Source: Candidatus Kapaibacterium sp. (lineage in GTDB: Bacteria > Bacteroidota > Ignavibacteria > Kapaibacteriales > UBA7675). From it: a stretch of DNA of 37,359 nucleotides. Shown one piece after another: positions 1-7,176 of the stretch. Position 1 is the first letter of the stretch; each line of letters begins with the position of its first letter. Position numbers and translations under genes: made by a program. Location of the stretch: positions 1 to 37,359 of the forward strand of contig JANQRB010000188.1 in NCBI GenBank assembly GCA_028284775.1, in the 5' to 3' direction. The notes under the pieces were generated by a model. The model had not been told where the DNA came from. It saw nothing but the letters and a program-made list of their open reading frames with translations, and searched no databases.

Positions 1-240
1 GTGGAGGGCGTGACCATCGGCGACCGCCCCAATCCGACGGAGTCCCATATTCAGGGGACCTGTCGGATGGGTACCGACCCGGCTCAGAGCATCGTCGACA
101 GCGGTCTGCTGCATCACCGGCTGCGCAACCTGGTGGTGGCAGGCAGCGCCGTATTTCCAAGCTGTCCACCGGCCAACCCGACCCTGACAATCGCTGCGTT
201 GTCGCTCCGGGCGGCCGGCCGCATTGTTAAACGAAACTGA
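1..240 (+). CDS. GMC-family FAD oxidoreductase, C-terminal fragment (5' truncated by window)
   Basis: This is the last 79 residues of a larger gene that begins before the window. It carries the C-terminal hallmark of glucose-methanol-choline oxidoreductases: the HIQGTCRMG segment at residues 16-24, whose His belongs to the conserved active-site region of the family, then VVAGSAVFPSCPPANPTLTI at about residues 45-64, the conserved Asn-Pro strand that closes the FAD domain. Family members oxidise alcohols, sugars or polyols with bound FAD. The substrate cannot be told from this fragment. The next small ORF starts within or just after its 3' end, which suggests a two-subunit enzyme like the membrane-linked gluconate/sugar dehydrogenases. 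The GTG at position 1 is simply the window edge and should not be taken as the true start. Confidence 0.9.
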   Translation: MEGVTIGDRPNPTESHIQGTCRMGTDPAQSIVDSGLLHHRLRNLVVAGSAVFPSCPPANPTLTIAALSLRAAGRIVKRN

Positions 241-247
241 CGAAAGC

Positions 248-724
248 ATGCGACGCCGAAGCTTTATCATTGCCGGTTTCTTCACACTTCTCGGCGGCTA
301 CACCGGGGGCTGGTGGTTGTTTAAGGTGCGCCGGCGCGACGCAAGTGATTTTATCATAGCCACCCTGCGGCGGCGGCTGGCCTACCTGCGCCTGGAAGAG
401 GAGGGACTTGTCCAGTTTGCGCGTGATTTTCAGGAAGGACTCAGCGCTCGCCGCCGTCGCCGTGCCGCCTGGGCGGGAATGCTCGGCCTGGCACAGGTCC
501 ACGCCAACCTCTTGAGTCTGCTGCCCGGTACATCGGGCCTGCGGCAATTTGAAAACGAGATCGTCACTGCCTTTCTGCTCGCCAGCGATTTCTTTTTCAA
601 CGGCGCTGACGAGTCGCGTCCACTGCGTTACATTGGCTTACTCGACCCCTACCGCCGACCCTGTGCAAACCCTTTTGCACGGTTTACGGCGCGTGATGCC
701 TCCCTTCACAGTCCGGACGGTTGA
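248..724 (+). CDS. Small Tat-signal-like protein, possible accessory subunit of the GMC oxidoreductase
   Basis: The protein is about 158 residues from the ATG at 248. An in-frame ATG at 224, overlapping the oxidoreductase stop, would add eight residues. I prefer 248 because it puts the MRRRSFIIAGFF segment at the N-terminus. That resembles a twin-arginine signal (RRxF followed by a hydrophobic stretch through TLLGGYTGG). The rest is helical-looking and rich in Arg and Leu, with FARDFQEGLSARRRRR at about residues 57-72. In GMC sugar dehydrogenases a small Tat-exported subunit ('gluconate 2-dehydrogenase subunit 3' type) carries the FAD subunit across the membrane. Position, size and signal fit that role, but I recognise no diagnostic sequence motif, so function is inferred from context only. 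Confidence 0.6.
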   Translation: MRRRSFIIAGFFTLLGGYTGGWWLFKVRRRDASDFIIATLRRRLAYLRLEEEGLVQFARDFQEGLSARRRRRAAWAGMLGLAQVHANLLSLLPGTSGLRQFENEIVTAFLLASDFFFNGADESRPLRYIGLLDPYRRPCANPFARFTARDASLHSPDG

Positions 725-760
725 ACGTTGAAACGGTGCTTTAGGGACGCGATGTAGTTA

Positions 761-780
761 GGTCGACTCGCGAGTCGACC
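761..780. promoter_or_regulatory. 20-bp perfect palindrome upstream of the ada-alkA gene
   Basis: The half-site GGTCGACTCG is followed directly by its reverse complement. One mismatched pair further out, two more bases on each side also pair. It sits 67 bp before the alkA start and 37 bp after the previous stop. No T-run follows, so it is a poor intrinsic terminator. A repressor or activator operator is possible, but the binding protein is unknown. Confidence 0.5.
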
Positions 781-833
781 CAAGGCCTCATATATAGGTC
801 CGAAAACGGCTAATGTATTCAGCCTTGTCTACG

Positions 834-841
834 TATCTTTG
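834..841 (+). promoter_or_regulatory. Possible Bacteroidota -7 box (TATCTTTG)
   Basis: TATCTTTG fits the TAnnTTTG consensus of Bacteroidota sigma factors exactly and lies 5 bp before the ATG at 847. There is no Shine-Dalgarno sequence before that ATG, so a nearly leaderless transcript is conceivable. I found no good TTG -33 box at 19-21 bp upstream, so the match may be chance. Confidence 0.25.
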
Positions 842-846
842 GACTT

Positions 847-2325
847 ATGGTACTCGACCGAGATATATGCTACCGCGCTTTGTTATGCCGAGATGCCCGC
901 TTTGACGGACGCTTTTTCACGGCTGTGAAAACCACGGGCGTGTATTGTCGTCCGATATGCCCCGCCCGTATGCCTCTGCTGAAAAACGTCGAATTCTATC
1001 TTTGCGCTGCGGCGGCGGAAGAAGCGGGGTATCGACCCTGCCTGCGCTGCCGTCCCGAGGCATCGCCGGCCGCCCCGCTCTGGCAGGGGACAGCCGCGAC
1101 GGTGGCGCGCGCGCTGCGGCTGATCGGCGATGGTGCGCTGGACAGGGGCGGCGTCGAAACGCTGGCCGAGACCCTCGGAATGGGCGCGCGGCACTTGCGG
1201 CGATTGTTTATGCGACACCTGGGCGCCACACCGCTGGCTATTGCGCAAACGCGGCGTCTGCATTTTGCCCGCAGGCTGATCGATGAAACCGCCCTGCCGC
1301 TGGCCGATGTGGCCTTCAGCGCCGGCTACGCCAGTACCCGCCGCTTTAATGCCGCCTTCAAGACGGTCTATGGACAGGCGCCGGGGAGCTTCCGCCGCGC
1401 CAAAGTTCAGCGTCCGCCGGCGCCGCAAAGTTATGTTGACTTGCATCTGACATATCGTCCGCCGCTCGATTGGTCCATGCTGCTCGGTTTTTTAACAGCG
1501 CGCGCCATTCCCGGCGTCGAGAGCGTCAGTGATGGCGTCTATCGTCGTTCGCTTGCTGTCAGGGGTGTGCAGGCCGTAATCGAGGTCAGCCATGCCGCGA
1601 AGCGGAACGCGCTGCTGTTGCGCGTTCCGCTGAGCCTCGCACCCCATCTGGCCGCGATTGCGGCGCGTATCCGCCGGCAATTCGACCTGCAGGCCGCGCC
1701 GCAGGAGATTCTGGCTCGCCTGGCTGCCGACCCCCTGCTGGAAGGCGCCGTGCAGCGGCATCCCGGCATTCGGCTGCCGGGCGCCTGGGACCCCTTCGAG
1801 CTGGCCGTACGCGCGATCATCGGTCAGCAGGTCAGCGTGAAAGGCGCCACGACCGTGGCCGGCCGTCTGGTTAAGGCATTTGGAAAGTCCTTGGAGCAAT
1901 CGAAGCAGATTGCGGGCATCAGCCATCTTTTCCCCGACGCCGCCCGATTGGCGCAGGACGACATCCTCGAGTTCAGAGGGATGCCCCGCGCCCGCAGCCG
2001 TGCGCTGCGCAGTATGGCCCAGGCTGTGCGTGACGGCAAGGTAGCGCTTGACGGCAGCCTGCCGCTGGAGGAATTGGAGCAGCGCCTGACGGCCCTGCCC
2101 GGGATCGGACCGTGGACGGCAAACTATATTGCGATGCGCGCCGTCAGCGAGCCCGATGCTTTTCCGGCCGGCGATCTGGCCCTGAAACGAGCCGCCGCAA
2201 ACGGTGGCGCCGCCGAGCTGAGCGAGCGGCAATTGCTGCAGCGCGCGGAGGGCTGGCGTCCATGGCGCGCCTATGCCGCGCTGCTCTTATGGGCCGACTA
2301 TGCCGCCGGACAGGCCGGAGGCTGA
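847..2325 (+). CDS. alkA: Ada-type Zn/AraC regulator fused to AlkA 3-methyladenine DNA glycosylase
   Basis: The 492-residue fusion has three parts. Residues 1-75 match the Ada methyl-phosphotriester domain, with the zinc ligands C34, C38, C65 and C68; C34 sits where Ada Cys38 accepts the methyl group. Residues 80-185 form an AraC-type double helix-turn-helix (VAFSAGYASTRRFNAAFK at 155-172). Residues 195-490 form the AlkA N-terminal domain and the HhH-GPD glycosylase, with the hairpin LPGIGPWTANY at 417-427 and the catalytic Asp in PAGDLALKR, D443. The enzyme excises alkylated purines, and the Ada part probably activates repair genes after self-methylation. The Cys-methyltransferase domain of classical Ada is absent here and is encoded by the next gene. 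The start at 847 gives the usual N-terminus of such fusions, although no ribosome-binding site is visible. Confidence 0.93.
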   Translation: MVLDRDICYRALLCRDARFDGRFFTAVKTTGVYCRPICPARMPLLKNVEFYLCAAAAEEAGYRPCLRCRPEASPAAPLWQGTAATVARALRLIGDGALDRGGVETLAETLGMGARHLRRLFMRHLGATPLAIAQTRRLHFARRLIDETALPLADVAFSAGYASTRRFNAAFKTVYGQAPGSFRRAKVQRPPAPQSYVDLHLTYRPPLDWSMLLGFLTARAIPGVESVSDGVYRRSLAVRGVQAVIEVSHAAKRNALLLRVPLSLAPHLAAIAARIRRQFDLQAAPQEILARLAADPLLEGAVQRHPGIRLPGAWDPFELAVRAIIGQQVSVKGATTVAGRLVKAFGKSLEQSKQIAGISHLFPDAARLAQDDILEFRGMPRARSRALRSMAQAVRDGKVALDGSLPLEELEQRLTALPGIGPWTANYIAMRAVSEPDAFPAGDLALKRAAANGGAAELSERQLLQRAEGWRPWRAYAALLLWADYAAGQAGG

Positions 2326-2379
2326 GACAGGGGCCCGCCAGAGAGATTTTTCGACACACAAACACAGAGCTTTGATCAC

Positions 2380-2386
2380 AGGAAGG
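2380..2386 (+). promoter_or_regulatory. Ribosome-binding site of ogt (AGGAAGG)
   Basis: A strong purine-rich Shine-Dalgarno sequence ends 11 bp before the ATG at 2398. It supports that start and translation of ogt independent of the upstream gene. Confidence 0.6.
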
Positions 2387-2397
2387 CTGGCAAGACC

Positions 2398-2916
2398 ATG
2401 AAGACCGCAACAACACGCTATTGCTATTGGGAAAGTCCTCTCGGCCGTTTGATGCTGGCGGCGGATGAACGGGGATTGACCGCCCTTGATTTCGAAGACG
2501 GTAAGTACCGGACAACACCGACAGCCGACTGGCAACAGGACACCGGCGCATTTGCTTCGCTGATTCAGCAGCTCGAAGCCTATTTCGGTGGCGCATTAAA
2601 GGAATTCGAGATCGCGCTGGCGCCGCCCGGTACGCCCTTCCAGCAGGAGGTCTGGCAGGCGCTGCATTCGGTTCCCTACGGGGAAACGCTCTCCTACGGG
2701 GCGTTGGCGCAGCGCATCGGCCGGCCGAACGCGCAACGTGCCGTCGGCGCCGCCAACGGCCGCAATCCGATCGCTATCATCATACCCTGCCATCGAATCA
2801 TCGGTCACAGCGGCAAACTGACCGGCTACGGCGGCGGCATGGATCGCAAAAAGTGGCTCCTGGCGCTGGAACGCCGCCACGGCCGCCAGCTTAACGGGCA
2901 GACAACGCTGCTATGA
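2398..2916 (+). CDS. ogt: Methylated-DNA--protein-cysteine S-methyltransferase
   Basis: The 172-residue protein is the suicide enzyme that moves the methyl group of O6-methylguanine or O4-methylthymine onto its own cysteine. The acceptor motif is IIIPCHRIIG, with C131. The helix-turn-helix that flips the base reads GETLSYGALAQRIGRPNAQRAVGAAN at about residues 95-120, whose RAVG carries the Arg finger. The N-terminal RNase-H-like domain covers roughly residues 1-80. Length is normal for the family. It lies 72 bp after alkA on the same strand and probably shares its transcript, so the two genes together supply all three Ada functions plus AlkA. Confidence 0.95.
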   Translation: MKTATTRYCYWESPLGRLMLAADERGLTALDFEDGKYRTTPTADWQQDTGAFASLIQQLEAYFGGALKEFEIALAPPGTPFQQEVWQALHSVPYGETLSYGALAQRIGRPNAQRAVGAANGRNPIAIIIPCHRIIGHSGKLTGYGGGMDRKKWLLALERRHGRQLNGQTTLL

Positions 2917-3024
2917 TCGCCGGCGCCGATTATCAACGAGCCGACGCTCATCCCCGAAATGCATACGAAGGATAAATAACTTGCTACTCTGACATTGATT
3001 TTTTTTGAATTGCCCCCAAAAATG

Positions 3025-3040
3025 TCACATTGCAATGTGA
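3025..3040. promoter_or_regulatory. 16-bp perfect palindrome before regulator 1
   Basis: TCACATTG is followed directly by its reverse complement CAATGTGA, in the 152-bp gap before the regulator 1 / kinase 1 operon, 28 bp ahead of its GTG start. It may be an operator. The outer TCACA/TGTGA half-sites are in everted order compared with a CRP site, so I do not call it one. The gap otherwise holds a T-rich tract at about 2998-3006. Confidence 0.45.
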
Positions 3041-3068
3041 GTTCCAGGCGACGAATCAAGGGGCAATT

Positions 3069-3893
3069 GTGAACGAAGCATTCAGACGTTTACGCGCAAT
3101 CATTGTAGATGACGAAGAAAACGGGCGGATGAATCTGCTCCAGATGCTGGAAGTGCACTGCCCGGAAATCGAAGTTGTCGGAATGGCGGAATCCGCCGAA
3201 GATGCCCGTTTGCTGGTCGTGGCGCAGCGTCCCGATGTCGTCTTTCTGGATATTGCCATGCCGGAGGAATCCGGATTCGACTTTCTCGAGTCTTATGCCG
3301 AGCGCGAGTTTTCCGTCGTATTCGTTACCGCCTACAACCAACACGCTCTGCAGGCCATCAAAAACTCGGCCGTGGATTACCTGCTTAAACCGATCGCTCC
3401 CCACGAACTCCGCCAGACGGTCTTAAAACTGCTCCGCCTGCACAGCGACGATCGCGTTGCCGAAGAGCGCTCAAGCCGCGATACCACTGAACAGTTCCGC
3501 CTGCTGATGGACAATCTGCGCTCGGGCGGTAAACATCAGCGTATCCTGGTGCCGCAGACGCGCGGCTTCCGGATCATCGAAGTGGCGGACATCCTCTATC
3601 TGCAGGCCGAACGTAATTATACTTGTATCTTTCTCGAAAACGGCGATGAAATCATTGCGACCACATCACTGAAGGAATTCGACGACAACCTGAGCACAGA
3701 GATGTTTTGCCGCATTCACAAATCGAACCTTGTTAACATGAATCATGTGCTGGAGTTTCACAATCACAACGGCGGCTACGTAGTATTGCGCAATAAACAA
3801 AAATTGCCCGTTTCCTTCAGACGGACGAAACATTTTGTCGAACGAATACAGTCCTTTGTCCATGGCGGCGACGGCGCCGAAGCCTGCGACTGA
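3069..3893 (+). CDS. LytTR-family response regulator 1
   Basis: The protein is 274 residues from the GTG at 3069. I chose this start because AAGGGG at 3058-3063 is a good ribosome-binding site, and because the open frame upstream to 3030 adds residues with no counterpart in the paralogue at 21731. The receiver domain (about residues 7-125) has the acidic pair in IIVDDEENGR, phospho-acceptor D61 in VVFLDIAMP, the switch Thr in FVTAYNQHA, and the Lys in DYLLKPI. A LytTR DNA-binding domain follows at about residues 160-270 (GFRIIEVADILYLQAERNYT, then FCRIHKSNLVN). LytTR proteins bind direct repeats about two helical turns apart. The gene is 13 bp ahead of kinase 1, its evident partner. Confidence 0.93.
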   Translation: MNEAFRRLRAIIVDDEENGRMNLLQMLEVHCPEIEVVGMAESAEDARLLVVAQRPDVVFLDIAMPEESGFDFLESYAEREFSVVFVTAYNQHALQAIKNSAVDYLLKPIAPHELRQTVLKLLRLHSDDRVAEERSSRDTTEQFRLLMDNLRSGGKHQRILVPQTRGFRIIEVADILYLQAERNYTCIFLENGDEIIATTSLKEFDDNLSTEMFCRIHKSNLVNMNHVLEFHNHNGGYVVLRNKQKLPVSFRRTKHFVERIQSFVHGGDGAEACD

Positions 3894-3906
3894 CAAGAGG
3901 CCTTGC

Positions 3907-6864
3907 ATGTTCATTGCTTTACTGCTTGCTTTCGTCTGCTGCTCCGTCACCTTGCCGCTCGACGCCGCCCAACTGCCGCACCGGCATTATTCTATCGACG
4001 ATGGCCTGTCTCACTCGAATGTCTTCAGCATTTTTCAGGACCGGGAAGGCTTTATCTGGCTTGGAACGGAGCTGGGCGTCAGCCGTTTCGAGGGCCTTAA
4101 CTTCGACAATTTCGAAGGACTGGAAGAGTTGAGCGGGGGTATCGCAATTGCAATCACCGAAACCGGCCAGGACAACATCCTGATCTTCCGTTACGATGGC
4201 CGTCTTTTTCGATTCGCCGCCGGCCGGCTGGCAGAGATAAAGCCACGCGCCGGCTCGATTCGCAGCAGCATTATCGAAGCCCGGACCGATTCGTCCGGCC
4301 GTGTCTGGATGCGGACAAACCGCAGCGAAGTTGATGTTTTGCAAGAGGACCGCGTTCACAATTTTTCACTATTGCATGGTATCAACGCTTTACCCAATGA
4401 TACAATGGCAGCGGTTCAAAGCCTCGATTCCGGTGCAGCGATTAACAACCTCTTTGTTCGCCGCAACGGTGAGATCCTTTTTGCGACAGACCGGGGATTG
4501 TATGCGTTGCGCGCAAATCGAGTGCTGCAACTCTTTGAGGAGCAAATTCAGGGGCGGGGTGTCTATTGCATTGCCGAAGATAAGCAGGACGCACTGTGGC
4601 TGGGTATGCAAGGCTCTGTTTGCCGTGTTGCCGCCAGCGGTGAACTTCACTGGTATCGGAATCCACTGCTGCGGGAGACGCGGATCATAAAGATTGCGGT
4701 CGATCCGGACGCCAATATCTGGTTGGTGGGGCCCTCGATGGGACTGGCCGTTTTGCGGGGCGATTCGCTGCGATCCATGACTGAACAACTGGGCCTCGAT
4801 CAGGTTGAAGTAAACGATGTTCGCGTCTGCCGTGAAGGTCTGGTGTGGATCGCGACATTCGGCGCTGGTCTGATTTGCGTACAGAATCTTAACAACGCCA
4901 ATTTTACGGTCGACGACGGCTTAAGCAATAACTATATCACCTCCCTTGCCGAAGGAAAGGACGGCAGTTTATGGATAGGCACGCATAATGGTTTGTGTCG
5001 TTTGTTTAATGATGTGCCGCGTCGCGTAGGGCTCATGCCCTCGCAATTTGCAGAAGTTCGCGGGCGCTTCGAACGGATCGAGTCACTCGGTGTGGACAGC
5101 CTCGGACGCGTCTGGAGTGGTCTTTCGGGCGGAACTATCAATGTCCTTGGTGGTCAGGTTGCGCTGCGCAAGCCCTCGGCCGAATATGTGCCCTATGTGC
5201 TGTATGTCGAGAGGGACGGTCGTATTTTCTTTTCAGGCTTCGGCGGAGTCAAGTATCTGGCCGGCGATTCAATTGTCGACTTCGATTCGCTGTCTTTGCC
5301 GCTTCATCAGCGGGTCTACGCTCTTTGTCGACAGCGCTCCGGCGCCTTCTGGGCAGGCACCGATTCCGGCGCAATCCGTCTGGAGGAGGGAATACTTCGC
5401 AGCTTTGGTATAGAGGACGGCCTGCCCGGTGCGCGTGTCCTGGGTATCTGCGAAGACAAGGGCGGAGATATCTGGCTGGCAACGAATAAAGGTGTCGCCT
5501 GCCTTCGCAATGAGCACTGGCATGCTTATACCCCTGCGGAGGGATTGAGCCACGCCTACTGCTCGGCGATACTCCCGGATCAGCGCGGCAATGTTTGGAT
5601 CGGTACCCTGGGTGGACTCGACTGCTACCGAGGCGGCGAGTTGATCCACTTCAACCGCACCCGCGGTCTCGTCGGCAATGAAGTTCGCGCATTGTTTGCG
5701 GACCAGAGCGACAACTTGTGGGTCGGCGCCGTGCAGGGACTGTCTAAACTTCACATCGAGTCCTCGCTGCCAGGCGCAACCGCCGCGCCGGAGGTGGTTA
5801 TTACGGAGCTGCGAATGCCGGGCGGAGTGCTCCGACGTCCCCGGCGGCTGCATTTGCCCTATGACAGCACAAACATCGATATCCGCTTTGCGGCCTTGCA
5901 TTTCAGCCACCCTGAAGGTCTGCGTTTTCAATACATGTTAACGCCCCTCGACGATGAATGGCGCCCGGCCGAAGGCCGCAACTGTTCTTTCAGCAATCTT
6001 CAGCCGGGCAGCTATGAACTGCTTGTGCGTGCGCAGGTGGACAATAGCGGCTGGTCCCCTCAGCCCGCCAGTCTGCGTATCGACGTAAATCCACCCCTCT
6101 GGCAAATGTGGTGGTTCCGAGCGCTGATCGCTCTGCTGATTGTTGGCGGCGTGTACATGTTGCATCGTTTTCGCAGTAATCAATTGCGCCGCCGCGAAGT
6201 GGAACGCCTGGAGCTGCACGGTAAAATACTTGAGCTGGAAAAACGCGCGCTGGATTCTTCGATCAATCCGCACTTCTTGTTTAATGCGCTAAATTCAATC
6301 CAGTTCTTTTTTAACCGGCGCGACTCGCTGACTCAGGCCAATACCTACCTTGCCAACTTCGCGCGGCTGATACGCATGATCCTGGATGACGCCCACAAGA
6401 AGTCGATCAGCCTTGAAGAAGAACTCAGCCGCCTGCGCTATTATCTGGACCTGGAGCAGATGCGTCTCGGCAAACGTCTGCAGTGGCGAATCGATGTGGC
6501 GGCGGGTATCGATGCGCGCGCCATCCGAATACCCGTCCTTGTCATTCAGCCATTCGTGGAAAATGCCGTCTGGCATGGTATCACGCCGCTCAAAGAGGGC
6601 GGTACGCTGCAGGTAAAAATCAGCTCTGAAGATTCCGTCCTGATAATAGAAGTGATGGACGACGGCATCGGCATCGCCAACAGCCGCGCTAAACAGGCCA
6701 GGAGCAGCCTCAAGCACCAGTCCAGGGGGATGGCGATCACCCGCGAACGCATCGCCCTGCTTCGGCAACTAAAAGATGTACACCTGGATGTCGCTATCAG
6801 CGACCTGGATCCCGCGAACACCAGCCGGCCAGGCACACGGGTCTGTATCCGCCTGAAGACCTGA
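3907..6864 (+). CDS. Periplasmic-propeller LytS-type sensor histidine kinase 1
   Basis: The protein is 985 residues from the ATG at 3907, preceded by AGAGG. The longer frame from 3835 overlaps regulator 1 and lacks a signal sequence at its start. It begins with a signal peptide (MFIALLLAFVCCSVTLPLDAA). A large 'two-component regulator propeller' region follows (about 27-620), with many blades of the type DGSLWIGTHNGL, GNVWIGTLGGL and DNLWVGAVQGL. Next come a Y_Y_Y-type Ig domain (about 635-730), one membrane helix (about 734-755), a short coiled coil, the His_kinase box SINPHFLFNALNS with H789, and a HATPase with N886 in PFVENAVWHG and the DDGIGI loop. It should sense a ligand outside the cytoplasmic membrane and phosphorylate regulator 1. 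There is no fused regulator domain. Confidence 0.93.
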   Translation: MFIALLLAFVCCSVTLPLDAAQLPHRHYSIDDGLSHSNVFSIFQDREGFIWLGTELGVSRFEGLNFDNFEGLEELSGGIAIAITETGQDNILIFRYDGRLFRFAAGRLAEIKPRAGSIRSSIIEARTDSSGRVWMRTNRSEVDVLQEDRVHNFSLLHGINALPNDTMAAVQSLDSGAAINNLFVRRNGEILFATDRGLYALRANRVLQLFEEQIQGRGVYCIAEDKQDALWLGMQGSVCRVAASGELHWYRNPLLRETRIIKIAVDPDANIWLVGPSMGLAVLRGDSLRSMTEQLGLDQVEVNDVRVCREGLVWIATFGAGLICVQNLNNANFTVDDGLSNNYITSLAEGKDGSLWIGTHNGLCRLFNDVPRRVGLMPSQFAEVRGRFERIESLGVDSLGRVWSGLSGGTINVLGGQVALRKPSAEYVPYVLYVERDGRIFFSGFGGVKYLAGDSIVDFDSLSLPLHQRVYALCRQRSGAFWAGTDSGAIRLEEGILRSFGIEDGLPGARVLGICEDKGGDIWLATNKGVACLRNEHWHAYTPAEGLSHAYCSAILPDQRGNVWIGTLGGLDCYRGGELIHFNRTRGLVGNEVRALFADQSDNLWVGAVQGLSKLHIESSLPGATAAPEVVITELRMPGGVLRRPRRLHLPYDSTNIDIRFAALHFSHPEGLRFQYMLTPLDDEWRPAEGRNCSFSNLQPGSYELLVRAQVDNSGWSPQPASLRIDVNPPLWQMWWFRALIALLIVGGVYMLHRFRSNQLRRREVERLELHGKILELEKRALDSSINPHFLFNALNSIQFFFNRRDSLTQANTYLANFARLIRMILDDAHKKSISLEEELSRLRYYLDLEQMRLGKRLQWRIDVAAGIDARAIRIPVLVIQPFVENAVWHGITPLKEGGTLQVKISSEDSVLIIEVMDDGIGIANSRAKQARSSLKHQSRGMAITRERIALLRQLKDVHLDVAISDLDPANTSRPGTRVCIRLKT

Positions 6865-7176
6865 CGCGAAACGTATCCTACTCTTTACTTCCCCCTTTGT
6901 TCGCTTTTCGCATGGAAGAATTCCTGCCGAACGGCGACGCTGATTCGCCGGGAGTTAACGTTGGGTCAATAGATCTCGACGTTAATCCTGACTGCCTTTT
7001 ATGCTGCTGACGCTAGTCCCTTATTGCTCCCGTAGCACGAATGAGGTCGCAGGCCGGGCCCAGGGAATCCGCGGGGTTCAATGCGCGGTCCGACCTTTGT
7101 CCCGACTATCTCAATCCGGGTGTAGTTTCTCTCCCTGGCGGAGCGGCTGTTTCATATTAAACACTGGAGTGTAATC
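6865..7176. other. 312-bp intergenic regulatory region before cassette 1
   Basis: No coding frame is supportable here. The region holds a three-repeat LytTR-like array at 6936-6986. Embedded in it is an inverted repeat, TTAACGT at 6955-6961 facing ACGTTAA at 6979-6985. A TTAAACACTGGAGT leader lies at 7157-7170, just before A1. I could not pick out a convincing -33/-7 promoter pair; TTTG at 7096 and TAGTTTCT at 7123 are a loose match with slightly long spacing. Confidence 0.7.
6936..6986 (+). promoter_or_regulatory. LytTR-type 21-bp-period array 1 (upstream of cassette 1)
   Basis: Three 9-bp elements start at 6936 (GACGCTGAT), 6957 (AACGTTGGG) and 6978 (GACGTTAAT), each separated by exactly 12 bp. 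The published LytTR consensus, from memory, is [TA][AC][CA]GTTN[AG][TG] in direct repeats 12-13 bp apart. The middle element matches 9 of 9 positions, the last 8 of 9 and the first 7 of 9. The array lies about 190 bp before A1 and directly downstream of a LytTR regulator/kinase operon, so A1-B1-C1 is the likely target. Confidence 0.6.

Noticed and set aside
3025..3040. CRP-type site
   Set aside because: The half-sites are everted (TCACA before TGTGA) compared with the CRP consensus.
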